Of a stretch of 64,000 nt of DNA, positions 24,255-32,937 are shown in pieces; position 1 is the stretch's first letter; the number at the start of each line of letters is the position of its first letter. The position numbers were made by a program, and so were the translations under genes. A model generated the notes under the pieces. That model searched no databases and had not been told where the DNA came from. It was given only the letters and a program-made list of their open reading frames with translations. Source of the DNA: Halococcoides cellulosivorans (GTDB lineage: Archaea; Halobacteriota; Halobacteria; Halobacteriales; Haloarculaceae). Location of the stretch: positions 1,488,001-1,552,000 of the forward strand of contig NZ_CP028858.1 in NCBI RefSeq assembly GCF_003058365.1, in the 5' to 3' direction.

Positions 24255-27173
24255 TTAGGTTCCAGACTCGTCGGGGCTCGACACGCCGTCGTCGAAAACC
24301 GCATCGAGAACGGTCCCGAGAGCCTGGCGGAGGTGCTGGTGGAACGTCGGTCCGGCGATCTGAAGATCCTCGGCCACCTGTTCGCCACTCGCCTCCCGGG
24401 GCCACTCGAAGTAGCCACGGCTGTAGGCGATTGCGAGCACCTCTCGCTGTCTGTCGGTGAGGTCGGCGAGGAGGTGGTCCGGTGGGTCGCGCTGGACGTC
24501 AGAGCGCTGGGCGAGGACATCGACGTCGGCGAGGCGATCGGCAAGAGCGTCGATCACCGTCTCGATTCGATCGGCACTGGGCACGTGCAGGCTGATCGCG
24601 ACCTGCTTCCCGATCGGATCGAAACCAGCGATCGCCACGTCGTGGTCCCGACAGACATCGAGCAGTGGTGACGAATCGACGACGAGTTCGATATTCGAGC
24701 CGTCATCCGTCCCCTCACCCGATCCAAGGTGCGTTACCCGATCGACCATCGGAAGGTCCCACTCATCGAGCGCAGTCTCGGGGTCGTCGGTCCGCCCGAT
24801 CAACCGATAGCCCCCCGACGGGCGCTCGACGACCGTCGAGAGGGAAATTTCGCGGTCGATCAGGCGATCGAACAGCGGATCACCCGCGACGGCGACCGAC
24901 AGTTCGACCCGACCACCGGATCGAAACGCGCGCCGCCGCTCGACACAATCGATGGCGTACGCGACGACGTGTCCGAGATCGGTCAGCATCGCCTGCTCGT
25001 CGGCGTGGAACTGATTCGGTCGCCGACCGTAAACCTCCAGAACACCGCGGCGGGAGTTCTCGTGAGTCAGGGGGACGCAGGCGATCGACTGATAGCCCGC
25101 CTCGATGACACCCTGCCGCCAGTCGTGTGGCCCGTCGGCGTCGAGGACGGTCGAGGTGACGACGACCGTATCGTCCTCGATCGCGCGCTGACACGGTGGC
25201 CCGCCCGCCAGGTCGGCACCGACAGCCGAGTCGCCATGGCACGCCAGATCACCGCTTTCTGGATCACGATCGACGACGGCGGCCGACCAGTCCTCGACGG
25301 CGGAGAGTCGATCGACGACGGCCGATTCGATCGCTCGGCGCGTGGACGCGCCGAGGATCGCCTCGAGGACGTCTCTGATCACGGTTTCGATGCGTTCGAT
25401 ACGATCGAGACGGTCGTGGGCCCGATCCAGATCGGCCGTCGTTCGTTGGAACGAGTCACGAAGGCTGGCGATCTCGATCGCCCGATCGACGTGACGCACC
25501 AGCGTGTTCAGGAGCGTCTCTTCGAATGCGATCGGCGCGAACGACGCTGGCCGAACCGAGACGATGGCCCCGAACCCGGCGATCGGAACGACGATCTGGA
25601 TACAGTCGTCGTCGATCCACGGCGATCCTCGCACTCCAGCGGCGGCCGTCCGATTCTCGCTGGCCAGAAACCCCTCCCAGACCGGATCCGATCCCGATCC
25701 GATCCGGGCGGGTGGATCGGCCATACCGCACTCGATACCAGTCCGTGCCGCGCGGAACAGTGCGCCCGCCGACTCGTCCCATCGATACACCACGACCGAG
25801 GGGCCGTCACGGATGGATTCGAGCGCCGAGATGATCCGGCGGGGCACGTCCCCGACATCCTCGGCATCGAACAGCGATCGCGACACATCGTACAGGGCGA
25901 CGAGTCGATCCCGCTGATGGCGCTGGCTGAGGAGATAGCCGATTTCCTGACCCAGAAGCCGTGCGAACGATCGTTCGCGTTCGCTCACGGGCCGATCGCG
26001 GGCGACTGGACTGCCGAAACAGACCGTTCCCCACAGGTGACCCTGGAGGACGACCGGCGCGCCGACGTAAGCCTCCAGCCCCGTCGCCTCGACCGCCGGA
26101 TCGTCCCCCAGTCCGAGCGCCCCGACGTCGTGAATCGCGACGACGCCACCACTCGACTCAACGTTCCGACAGAACGTTGCATCGATCGGCAGGCGTGACC
26201 CCCGTTCGAACGCTGCGTCCCCAGAGAGGTGTCGCACCTCGACGGTCGACTCGCCAACGTCGGCCACGAACCCGACATCCAGTCCCAATCGCTCGCGACC
26301 GATATCGAGCAATCGTTCGATGGTCTCCTCGAAGGGCTGATGAAGATCCGTCACGGCCTCGTTGACCGCCCGAAGCGCCTCCTCGTTCCGTTCGATTTCG
26401 GTTTCTCGATCGACGACGCTACTCACGTCCTGAATCGCGCCCCGGACGTGCGTGACGGTCCCGTCAGATTCGACCGGTTCACCCACGGTCCGAACCCATC
26501 GATCGGTCTCCTCGCTCTCGATGCGGGCCTGCAGGTCGAAGCCGACTCCCTGCTCGGTCGCCCACTCCAGCGCCCGTTCGATCCGGTGGCGATCCGCAGT
26601 GTGAAACGTATCGAGCGCTTCCTCGAAAGACGGATTTTCGTCGTCCGTGCGTCCGTGCAGTCGGTACTTCTGGTCGGTCCAGTGAACGCGCCGGTCGCTC
26701 ACGTCGTACTCCCAGGCCCCCACGTCGAGCAGTCGGTGAGACAGCTCGTAGAGATCCGTCCGCCGACCCGGTCCGGGCGGTCCGTCGGGACCGTCCGATC
26801 GATCGCGCGCTCGATCGAGACAGCGGTCCAGCCGGTGGGCGAACAGGTCATCGCGATCCGGATCGGTCCAGTCGAGTACCGCCGTCGCCCCCGCATCGAT
26901 GGCCGCACTGGCCCCACCGTCGTGGACGATGGCGAGAACCGGAACAGCGCCGACCGAATCGATCGTCGAACAGTGGTCGTCTGCGGGGCAGTCCACGACA
27001 GCAGCGTCGACCCGCTCGGCGGACAGCCCCGTCTCCGGATCCGCGCCCGTCTCGACAATCGTGGCTGTGGACTCGACGAGGTCGGAGATTTCGCCCGCCC
27101 GAGACGAATCGGGGCTGAGCACAGCGACACGACCCCGAGGGCGGGGTTCTTTCGGCGGTCGTTCGGGAGACAC
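24255..27173 (-). CDS. Bacterio-opsin-activator-type regulator: receiver-like, PAS, GAF domains and HTH-10
   Basis: The 972-residue cytoplasmic regulator starts at GTG (MSPERPPKEPRPRGR). In order: a receiver-like domain (~15-125) with a VVD at the phospho-acceptor position but no clear conserved lysine; PAS (~150-265) around GAWEYDVSDRRVHW; GAF-type domains (~290-430, ~445-590, ~620-770); a bacterio-opsin-activator domain; and a C-terminal HTH-10 (LTDRQREVLAIAYSRGYFEWPR, shown here in part as REVLAIAYSRGYFEWPR). Such Bat-like proteins switch on target genes in response to light, oxygen or redox. It lies 86 bp upstream of the soluble transducer on the same strand, suggesting a shared input. 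Domain borders are approximate. Confidence 0.88.
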   Translation of the reverse strand: MSPERPPKEPRPRGRVAVLSPDSSRAGEISDLVESTATIVETGADPETGLSAERVDAAVVDCPADDHCSTIDSVGAVPVLAIVHDGGASAAIDAGATAVLDWTDPDRDDLFAHRLDRCLDRARDRSDGPDGPPGPGRRTDLYELSHRLLDVGAWEYDVSDRRVHWTDQKYRLHGRTDDENPSFEEALDTFHTADRHRIERALEWATEQGVGFDLQARIESEETDRWVRTVGEPVESDGTVTHVRGAIQDVSSVVDRETEIERNEEALRAVNEAVTDLHQPFEETIERLLDIGRERLGLDVGFVADVGESTVEVRHLSGDAAFERGSRLPIDATFCRNVESSGGVVAIHDVGALGLGDDPAVEATGLEAYVGAPVVLQGHLWGTVCFGSPVARDRPVSERERSFARLLGQEIGYLLSQRHQRDRLVALYDVSRSLFDAEDVGDVPRRIISALESIRDGPSVVVYRWDESAGALFRAARTGIECGMADPPARIGSGSDPVWEGFLASENRTAAAGVRGSPWIDDDCIQIVVPIAGFGAIVSVRPASFAPIAFEETLLNTLVRHVDRAIEIASLRDSFQRTTADLDRAHDRLDRIERIETVIRDVLEAILGASTRRAIESAVVDRLSAVEDWSAAVVDRDPESGDLACHGDSAVGADLAGGPPCQRAIEDDTVVVTSTVLDADGPHDWRQGVIEAGYQSIACVPLTHENSRRGVLEVYGRRPNQFHADEQAMLTDLGHVVAYAIDCVERRRAFRSGGRVELSVAVAGDPLFDRLIDREISLSTVVERPSGGYRLIGRTDDPETALDEWDLPMVDRVTHLGSGEGTDDGSNIELVVDSSPLLDVCRDHDVAIAGFDPIGKQVAISLHVPSADRIETVIDALADRLADVDVLAQRSDVQRDPPDHLLADLTDRQREVLAIAYSRGYFEWPREASGEQVAEDLQIAGPTFHQHLRQALGTVLDAVFDDGVSSPDESGT

Positions 27174-27238
27174 ACCGGACCCAAACGATGCCGGACGGTT
27201 AACAGTTACCTATTTTTCAAGTATTTCTGATATTCAGG

Positions 27239-28186
27239 TCATTCGCCAGTCACGTCGGCCAACCCATCGATCGGCCGATCGGGCGTCAACTCGTCGAGTT
27301 CCGGTGGTGCGCCGAGTTGAGCGTCGAAGTCCTCCGGATCGCGGAGTTTGGTCCGCCCTCGATGGACCGCGATCTCGTCGTTCAGATGGAGTTTGATCGC
27401 TTCGAGCAACGCTTCGGCCTCCAGGGGTTGGCCACGACGTTCGAGGTCTTCGACCTCGGCATCGGGCGGCACGTTGAACGCGCGCTGGCAGATGATCGGG
27501 CCCTGATCGAGATCGGTCGTCACGTAGTGGGCCGTCACGCCCGCGATCCGGACGCCGTCCTCGATGGCCTGCAGATACGCACTCGCGCCCGGGAAGGAAG
27601 GCAACAGCGACGGGTGGACGTTGATGATCCGAGACTCGTACCGGAAGACGACTTCCGGCGAGAGGATGCGCATGTAGCGTGCGAGGACGATCAGGTCCAC
27701 GTCGTACTCTGCGAGGAGGTCGAGGATCTCGCTCTCGTCGGGCGTGCCTTTCTCGTCGCCCACGTCGTGAAAGGGCACGTCGTACTGGTCGGCGAGTCCT
27801 TCGAGATCGCTGTGATTGCCGATGACCACCTCGACGTCCGCGCCCAACTCCCCGTCGGCCCAGGCGTCGAAGATGGCCTCCAGACAGTGCGATTCTTTCG
27901 TGACGAGCACGGCGATGCGCTGGGTCTCCCGTTCTTCGGGGAAGCGAACGGTGATGTCGACACCCAAATCGTCGGCCAACGCCTGGATGTCCTCCCGGAG
28001 CGTGGCCTCCGTACAGACCATCTCCCGGGTGTCGACCAGCATCGTCATCCGGAACAGTCCCTCACGGACGGCCTGGTCGAGGTCCTCGATGTTGGCCCCG
28101 CGCTCAAAGAGTAGCGAGGTCACCTCAGCGATCAGTCCGGTGTCGTCGTCACCGACCACCGTGATTTCGGTGAACTGGTCGGTCAC
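27239..28186 (-). CDS. purU: PurU-type formyltetrahydrofolate deformylase
   Basis: The 315-residue protein starts at GTG (MTDQFTEITVVGDDD). Residues ~5-85 form an ACT-type regulatory domain (DTGLIAEVTSLLFERGANI). The rest is a formyltransferase-fold domain with the catalytic Asn/His in INVHPSLLPSF and Asp in TTDLDQGPII. The enzyme releases formate from 10-formyl-tetrahydrofolate and is thought to balance C1 pools and supply formate for purine synthesis. It is longer than bacterial PurU owing to a C-terminal ~25-residue acidic tail (PPELDELTPDRPIDG). Confidence 0.9.
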   Translation of the reverse strand: MTDQFTEITVVGDDDTGLIAEVTSLLFERGANIEDLDQAVREGLFRMTMLVDTREMVCTEATLREDIQALADDLGVDITVRFPEERETQRIAVLVTKESHCLEAIFDAWADGELGADVEVVIGNHSDLEGLADQYDVPFHDVGDEKGTPDESEILDLLAEYDVDLIVLARYMRILSPEVVFRYESRIINVHPSLLPSFPGASAYLQAIEDGVRIAGVTAHYVTTDLDQGPIICQRAFNVPPDAEVEDLERRGQPLEAEALLEAIKLHLNDEIAVHRGRTKLRDPEDFDAQLGAPPELDELTPDRPIDGLADVTGE

Positions 28187-28309
28187 GATTGGGCCCCCAC
28201 GCGTCGGTACATGCCACCGAGTTGTGGGTAACCGGCACAAAGGGTTTCGCTTTCGGGTGGCCCCGATCGTGGGTGGGCCAACCGACGTCCGCTCTCGATC
28301 GGGTCTCGA

Positions 28310-28699
28310 TCAGTACGACTGGACGTCGAGGCCCTCGACGCGGTCGAAGTGATCGACGTTTCGGGTCAGCACTGGTTCGTCTTCAGCCATGGCTGTGGCG
28401 GCAATGAGACAGTCTTCGCGATCGATTCGCTCGCCGCGATTCACGAGCTGGCCGGACAATTTTCCGGCCTTCCGCGCGATGGCCTGATCGGCGTCGACCA
28501 CGTGTTTCGAATCGAGAACGTCGAGAATCCGCTGTTCGGAGCCATTCGCCGTCGAGCGGACGACGCCCTCGTACAGTTCGAGCACCGTGATCGCGGCGAC
28601 CTTCTGTGGGCGTGACTCGGCTTCGATCAGCTCCAGTCGGCGGAGGGCGTCTTCGTCACCACGGAGCACGTCGACGACGAAGGATGTATCCTGGATCAT
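28310..28699 (-). CDS. vapC: VapC-type PIN-domain toxin
   Basis: The 129-residue PIN ribonuclease begins MIQDTSFVVDVLRG. Acidic metal-binding positions are seen in DTSFVVD (Asp4), VLELYEG (Glu about 43), RIDREDCLIA (Asp about 96-99) and VLTRNVDHFDRV. It overlaps the antitoxin gene by 4 bp, the standard antitoxin-first order. The likely target is RNA, but which one is not readable from sequence. Confidence 0.92.
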   Translation of the reverse strand: MIQDTSFVVDVLRGDEDALRRLELIEAESRPQKVAAITVLELYEGVVRSTANGSEQRILDVLDSKHVVDADQAIARKAGKLSGQLVNRGERIDREDCLIAATAMAEDEPVLTRNVDHFDRVEGLDVQSY

Positions 28700-28929
28700 T
28701 CGAACTCCTCGGCGAGTCGGTCGCGTCGCTCGCGCGATTGCGCTCGACCCTCCTCGATTGTGTCTTCGATGTCGGTCGCCTCCTCCTCGGAGAGGATTCC
28801 GGCGACCTCGGTCCAGGATCGCTCGCCCGCGAGTCGCTTGACCGTGTCGCTGAAACTCTCGCCCGCTTTCTTCTGAGCCTTGAGTCGCTCGTAGGCTTCC
28901 TCGTCGAGCGAGATGGTCTTGGTCGCCAT
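28696..28929 (-). CDS. vapB: VapB-type antitoxin
   Basis: The 77-residue protein starts MATKTISLDEEAYERLKAQK, a haloarchaeal VapB N-terminus for DNA binding and dimerisation. An acidic C-terminal tail (EEATDIEDTIEEG and EEFE) would neutralise VapC. The ATG lies directly behind a palindrome and TATA element, which supports this start and autoregulation by the VapBC complex. Confidence 0.88.
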   Translation of the reverse strand: MATKTISLDEEAYERLKAQKKAGESFSDTVKRLAGERSWTEVAGILSEEEATDIEDTIEEGRAQSRERRDRLAEEFE

Positions 28930-28937
28930 CGTAATAC

Positions 28938-28963
28938 ACAGTACTGTATGCACAGGTATAAAT
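28938..28963 (-). promoter_or_regulatory. vapBC promoter with palindromic operator
   Basis: ACAGTACTGT (28938-28947) is a perfect 10-base palindrome, and further outward bases partly match. On the minus strand it lies between the TATA element ATTTATA (28957-28963) and the antitoxin ATG at 28929, so a bound VapBC complex would cover the transcription start. Confidence 0.6.
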
Positions 28964-29017
28964 GTCGAGGACCGATCGGAGGGCGGTGGAGTACTCTGAG
29001 CGCCGCCGACTCCAGCG

Positions 29018-30112
29018 TCAGTCACGCCCGAGAACCGCCCGGAACCGCTCGCCTGCGGGGTCGTCGCGCTCGATGGCGTCGAGAATCGGGTCGCTCAACC
29101 ACTCCGAATCGACGTATCGATCGTGGACCGGGAGCCGCTCGTCGAGCGAGACGCCCCCGGCGTCGGCGATGGCCCGAAGTCGGTCGACCGCCGGCCACGC
29201 GTGGTCGGGGTTGACGTGGTCGTCGGTGACCGGCGAGACGCCGCCGAGGTCGTCGATCCCACAGTCGAGCAGTTCTTCGGCCGGGAGCAGATTCGGCGGG
29301 ACCTGCACGCTCACGTCCTCCGACAGCGCGACACGCGCCATCGCGACGACGCGGCGCATGGTCTCGCTATTTGGCGTCGCACCCGACCAGCGGTCGTTCT
29401 CCCGCACGGGTTGGACGATCACTTCTTGAATGTGGCCGTGGCGGTCGTGCATGGCGGCGATGGCGGCAAGCGATCGCGCTCGATCGCGCCAGTCCTCACC
29501 GATGCCCACCAAAATGCCAGTCGTGAACGGAACCCCCATCTCGCCCGCGAGATCGATCGTGCCGAGGCGACGTGCGGGGACCTTCCCGCGCGGACCGTCG
29601 TGAGCGCGGATTCGGGCGGTCGTTTCGAGCATGACGCCCATCGAGGCGTTCAGATCGGCGACCGCCGCGAGTTCCGCACGGGTCTGATCGCCGGGGTTCG
29701 CGTGCGGGAGCAAGCCCTCGTCGAGGGCGATTGCACAGGCCCGCCGGAGGTAGTCGTGGATCGTCTCGTACCCCCAGGAGTCGAGCGTGGCGTGGAGGTC
29801 CCCATACCGCTCGTCGGGATCGTCACCGAACGTGAACAGCGCCTCCGTACAGCCAGCCTCGGCCCCCTGCCGGCAGATCTCGCGAATGTCCGATTCGTCG
29901 AGCAGCGTCGCCTGGCCCGGCGGGTCGTAGAACGTACAGTACGTACAGGTGTACCGACACGCCGTCGTCAGCGGGACGAACACGTTGCGCGCGAAGGTGA
30001 GCCGATCCGCCGGGGCGACGTCGTCGGGACTGACCGCACAGAGCGCGTCGACGGTCCGATCGTCGACCAGTCGCTCGGGATCGATGCGTGGACCCGGACG
30101 CGTCGCTGGCAT
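29018..30112 (-). CDS. cofG: CofG, FO synthase subunit 1 (F420 biosynthesis)
   Basis: The 364-residue radical-SAM protein has the cluster motif CRYTCTYC (about Cys52, Cys56, Cys59), then FTFGDDPDERY. It carries the CofG-type sequences LPHANPGDQT, MGVMLETTARI, IQEVIVQPVREN and VPPNLLPAEELLDCGIDDLG. With CofH it makes the deazaflavin FO, the chromophore of F420. CofC, which acts later in the pathway, is encoded 2.2 kb upstream on the same strand, with a MATE-TetR pair between them. CofH is not in this window. Confidence 0.95.
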   Translation of the reverse strand: MPATRPGPRIDPERLVDDRTVDALCAVSPDDVAPADRLTFARNVFVPLTTACRYTCTYCTFYDPPGQATLLDESDIREICRQGAEAGCTEALFTFGDDPDERYGDLHATLDSWGYETIHDYLRRACAIALDEGLLPHANPGDQTRAELAAVADLNASMGVMLETTARIRAHDGPRGKVPARRLGTIDLAGEMGVPFTTGILVGIGEDWRDRARSLAAIAAMHDRHGHIQEVIVQPVRENDRWSGATPNSETMRRVVAMARVALSEDVSVQVPPNLLPAEELLDCGIDDLGGVSPVTDDHVNPDHAWPAVDRLRAIADAGGVSLDERLPVHDRYVDSEWLSDPILDAIERDDPAGERFRAVLGRD

Positions 30113-30176
30113 GGATCGTCGTTCGCCCGAACGGGCGAAAAGCTGTCCGTCCCGGCCCGACCTGTCGCGATCGCGG

Positions 30177-31664
30177 TCAGTCCTCGACGATCGGTTCGAA
30201 GCGATCGTCCGTCTCCCTTTCAGCGTCGGTCTCCGCCGTCGTCTCGTCGCCAGTGTCGCTCACTCCGGTCCCACGGGCATCGCCGTCTCGCCAGGTGCCG
30301 CGGCTGAACCAGCCCAGTGCGATCACCGCGCCGACGACGTTCGAGACGACGAACGCGATCCAGATGCCCGTCTCTTCGAGCGGCGTCATCGCGAGGACGG
30401 CCGCGACCGGGAGGCGCACCCCGGCGAGGACGCCCACCGCGATGATCGCCGCGATCACGGTCTTGCCCGCGCCACGGAACCCACCGCCAAAGGCTCGCAT
30501 GATCCCGATACAGCCGAAAGAGAGCGCAGTCACGCGCAGGAAATCCGTCCCGACGTCGACGACGGCGGGGTCGTCGGTGAACACCGCGACGATCGGGCGG
30601 GGGACCAGAAAGATCGCAACACCGACCGCCGAGAGCACGGCAAAGAGCCCACCCGCCGCGAGGTAGTTCGCCCGGGCCGCCCGATCTGGCTGCCCCGCAC
30701 CGATGTTCTGGCCCGTCATCGTCTCGACGCCACGGGCGACCGCGACCGCAGGCAGGAAGATGACCGAGAACACCCGCGTGCCGATCCCGTATCCCGCGAC
30801 GACTTCCGTCGAGAACAGGCCGACGACCACGAGCAAGAGGTTGACCGAGACCGCTCGGCCGGTGCCCTCGATCGACGCCGGAATCCCGAGACGGAGGATC
30901 GTCCGGAGATAGGACAGATCGGGGATCATGTCGCGCGCCCGGATGCGGACGCCACGCCACCCCGAGGCCATGATCGCGATGCCGACGAGCATCGCGAGAC
31001 TCCGCGAGAACACCGTCGCCACCGCCGCGCCCTGGATGCCCATCTCGGGGAACGCGACCGTCCCCACGAGCGGGGCGGCCTCCACGAGCGTCCAGCCGTT
31101 GATGAGAAACGGGTCGAGCGCGACGTTGAGCACGACCGTCCCGAACATCACGATCATCGGTGTGATCGTGTCGCCGACCCCGCGCATCAGGGAGATGAAC
31201 ACGAAGAAGCCGAACATGAACGGCAGGCCGAGCGCGATCACCTGCATGTACGCGGTCGCGCCAGGCAAGACCGTGGGCGACGCACCGAGGAGATCGAGGT
31301 AGGGTCCGACGAACGGATAGCCGACCAGTCCGACGACCGCAGAGACGCCGATCGCGAAGGTCACCGTCTGAGACGCGGCGTACTCGGCCTCGCGTGGCTC
31401 GTCGGCCCCGGTATGCTGGGCGACCAGGATCGATCCCGCGACGGCCAGGCCCATCCCCAGCGAGATGAGCAAAAACACCATCGGAAACGCAAACGAGATC
31501 GCCGCGAGTGCCTCCGTGGAGTACTGGCCGAGCCAGTAGGTGTCCGCGAGGTTGTACGCCGTCTGGAGCAGGTTCGTCACGACGATCGGTGCCGACAGCA
31601 CGACCAGCGGTTTGAGAATGCCGCCCTCGGTGAGATCGACCTGCCCGAACGTCGACTGACTCAT
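30177..31664 (-). CDS. MATE-family multidrug efflux protein
   Basis: The 495-residue membrane protein has about twelve helices in two homologous halves. The N-terminal half starts LKPLVVLSAPIVVTNLLQTAYNLADTYWLG-like (the MATE signature around APIVVTNLLQTAYNLAD), and the second contains TLRLGIPASIEGTGR-type sequence. A charged cytoplasmic tail rich in Asp/Thr/Glu closes the protein. It exports drugs in exchange for Na+ or H+. It overlaps the upstream TetR gene by 4 bp, so repressor and pump are one operon. Confidence 0.92.
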   Translation of the reverse strand: MSQSTFGQVDLTEGGILKPLVVLSAPIVVTNLLQTAYNLADTYWLGQYSTEALAAISFAFPMVFLLISLGMGLAVAGSILVAQHTGADEPREAEYAASQTVTFAIGVSAVVGLVGYPFVGPYLDLLGASPTVLPGATAYMQVIALGLPFMFGFFVFISLMRGVGDTITPMIVMFGTVVLNVALDPFLINGWTLVEAAPLVGTVAFPEMGIQGAAVATVFSRSLAMLVGIAIMASGWRGVRIRARDMIPDLSYLRTILRLGIPASIEGTGRAVSVNLLLVVVGLFSTEVVAGYGIGTRVFSVIFLPAVAVARGVETMTGQNIGAGQPDRAARANYLAAGGLFAVLSAVGVAIFLVPRPIVAVFTDDPAVVDVGTDFLRVTALSFGCIGIMRAFGGGFRGAGKTVIAAIIAVGVLAGVRLPVAAVLAMTPLEETGIWIAFVVSNVVGAVIALGWFSRGTWRDGDARGTGVSDTGDETTAETDAERETDDRFEPIVED

Positions 31665-32242
31665 CGATCGCCCCCGGGCGTCCAGTCGAGTCGATCCGCG
31701 AGATCGACCTCGATCGTCGCTCGCGTCGTCGCGGGATCCTCGTCGAGTGCGACCGCGCGAACGAGTGCGCCGTCGATCGCCGTTACGACGCTCCGCGCGA
31801 CGGTATCGGGGTCGGCCGCCGCGAACTCCCCGGCGTCGACCCCCTCCCGAACGGCCCCGGCGACCGCCTCGTGAAGGCGGTCGTCGAGGGCGCGAAATCG
31901 CCGTCGATAGTCGGGTTCGTAGGGGGCCCGCGCCTTGAGTTCGACCAGTGCCGTGCCGAACCCACCGTCCGGGCCGCCCGCCGGGTCGAAGACGGCGTCC
32001 AGAACGCCCTCCAGACGGCGCTCGGGCGGCGCGTCGGCGTCGGGAAGCCTGGCTTCGAAACGGTCGATTCGATCGTCGAGAAACGCGGCCAGCAGTGCGG
32101 CTTTCGTGTCGTAGTGGTAGTGGATCGCCGCCGAGGACACCGCGGCCTCGTCGGCGATATCCTCGACCGTGAGATCCGCGAGGCCGTGCTCACAGAGAGC
32201 CCGGCAGGTCGCCTTCATGATCTCGTCGTCCGGGTCGTCCAT
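31661..32242 (-). CDS. TetR-family transcriptional repressor of the MATE pump
   Basis: The 193-residue regulator has an N-terminal helix-turn-helix (about residues 20-55, LTVEDIADEAAVSSAAIHYH followed by YDTKAALLAAF). The ligand-binding C-terminal domain is all-helical. A TetR-like dyad lies 12 bp upstream of its ATG, so it probably represses itself and the pump until a drug binds. The inducer is unknown. Confidence 0.92.
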   Translation of the reverse strand: MDDPDDEIMKATCRALCEHGLADLTVEDIADEAAVSSAAIHYHYDTKAALLAAFLDDRIDRFEARLPDADAPPERRLEGVLDAVFDPAGGPDGGFGTALVELKARAPYEPDYRRRFRALDDRLHEAVAGAVREGVDAGEFAAADPDTVARSVVTAIDGALVRAVALDEDPATTRATIEVDLADRLDWTPGGDR

Positions 32243-32253
32243 ATCGAACTTAC

Positions 32254-32267
32254 TGACTGGTCAGTCA
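32254..32267 (-). promoter_or_regulatory. TetR operator candidate
   Basis: TGACTGGTCAGTCA is a perfect inverted repeat (6-bp arms, GT spacer) 12 bp before the tetR start codon. Its sequence and position fit binding sites of small TetR repressors. Confidence 0.65.
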
Positions 32268-32319
32268 AAAGCCCGGCGCGAGAGGCCGTCTCGTGACAGT
32301 CGACCCCACGCACACTCAG

Positions 32320-32934
32320 TCAGGAACGCTCGACGGTGACGCGTCCGCCGTCGGCGCGGAGGGTGACGCCGTGAGTGCGGAGCCACTCGTGGACCCGACC
32401 GCTGCCGTGCAGCAGGACTTCCACCAGATCGCTCGGTTCGTCGATATCGGTCGCGAGACGCATCGAATCGACCGTCGTAGTGGACGCGCCGACCGCCCGA
32501 GCGGCCGCGCGGTGGTCCCGGCAGGAGACACCGTGGTAGTCGACCCGAACGTCCGGTTCTCGCACGAGCAGCGCGTTCGTCCCACCGCCGCGTCCGGGGG
32601 CGACCACCACGTCGCCCGACGTCGCGCGGAAGCGATCGAGTGCGTTGGGCGTGAGAATCCCGAGATCGGCCATCACGATCGCACACGGGCGTTCCCAGTC
32701 GTCGAGGACGCTATTTACCGCCGCCGACAGCGAGCGGTCGTCGACGCGGACGGTCGCGTCCGACCGATCGACCGGTGCGGTCGCGAGCACCGTCGGCTCG
32801 AAGCCCGCCGCGTGGAGCGCCTCGACGACGTGATCGAGCATGACGTCCGCAAACGCGCGGCGCTCGTCGGCGTCGAACAGCACGGACAAACGGGTTTTCG
32901 GGTCGCGAGCGTCGAACGGAACGATTGCGCGCAT
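32320..32934 (-). CDS. cofC: CofC, 2-phospho-L-lactate guanylyltransferase (F420 biosynthesis)
   Basis: The 204-residue nucleotidyltransferase has the N-terminal motif MRAIVPFDARDPKTRLS (nucleotide binding, with the lysine-threonine-arginine signature) and VMADLGILTPNALDRF. PGRGGGTNALLVR and ATDIDEPSDLVEV follow. It activates phospholactate (or phosphoenolpyruvate in some lineages) with GTP for transfer to FO. The next gene upstream stops 3 bp before it, so it may be read from the cetZ transcript. Confidence 0.92.
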   Translation of the reverse strand: MRAIVPFDARDPKTRLSVLFDADERRAFADVMLDHVVEALHAAGFEPTVLATAPVDRSDATVRVDDRSLSAAVNSVLDDWERPCAIVMADLGILTPNALDRFRATSGDVVVAPGRGGGTNALLVREPDVRVDYHGVSCRDHRAAARAVGASTTTVDSMRLATDIDEPSDLVEVLLHGSGRVHEWLRTHGVTLRADGGRVTVERS

Positions 32935-32937
32935 CCG

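Noticed and set aside
29949-31874. Plus-strand frame of 641 codons opposite the MATE gene
   Set aside because: Very Arg/Asp/His-rich shadow of a multi-helix transporter; typical antisense of hydrophobic GC-rich genes.
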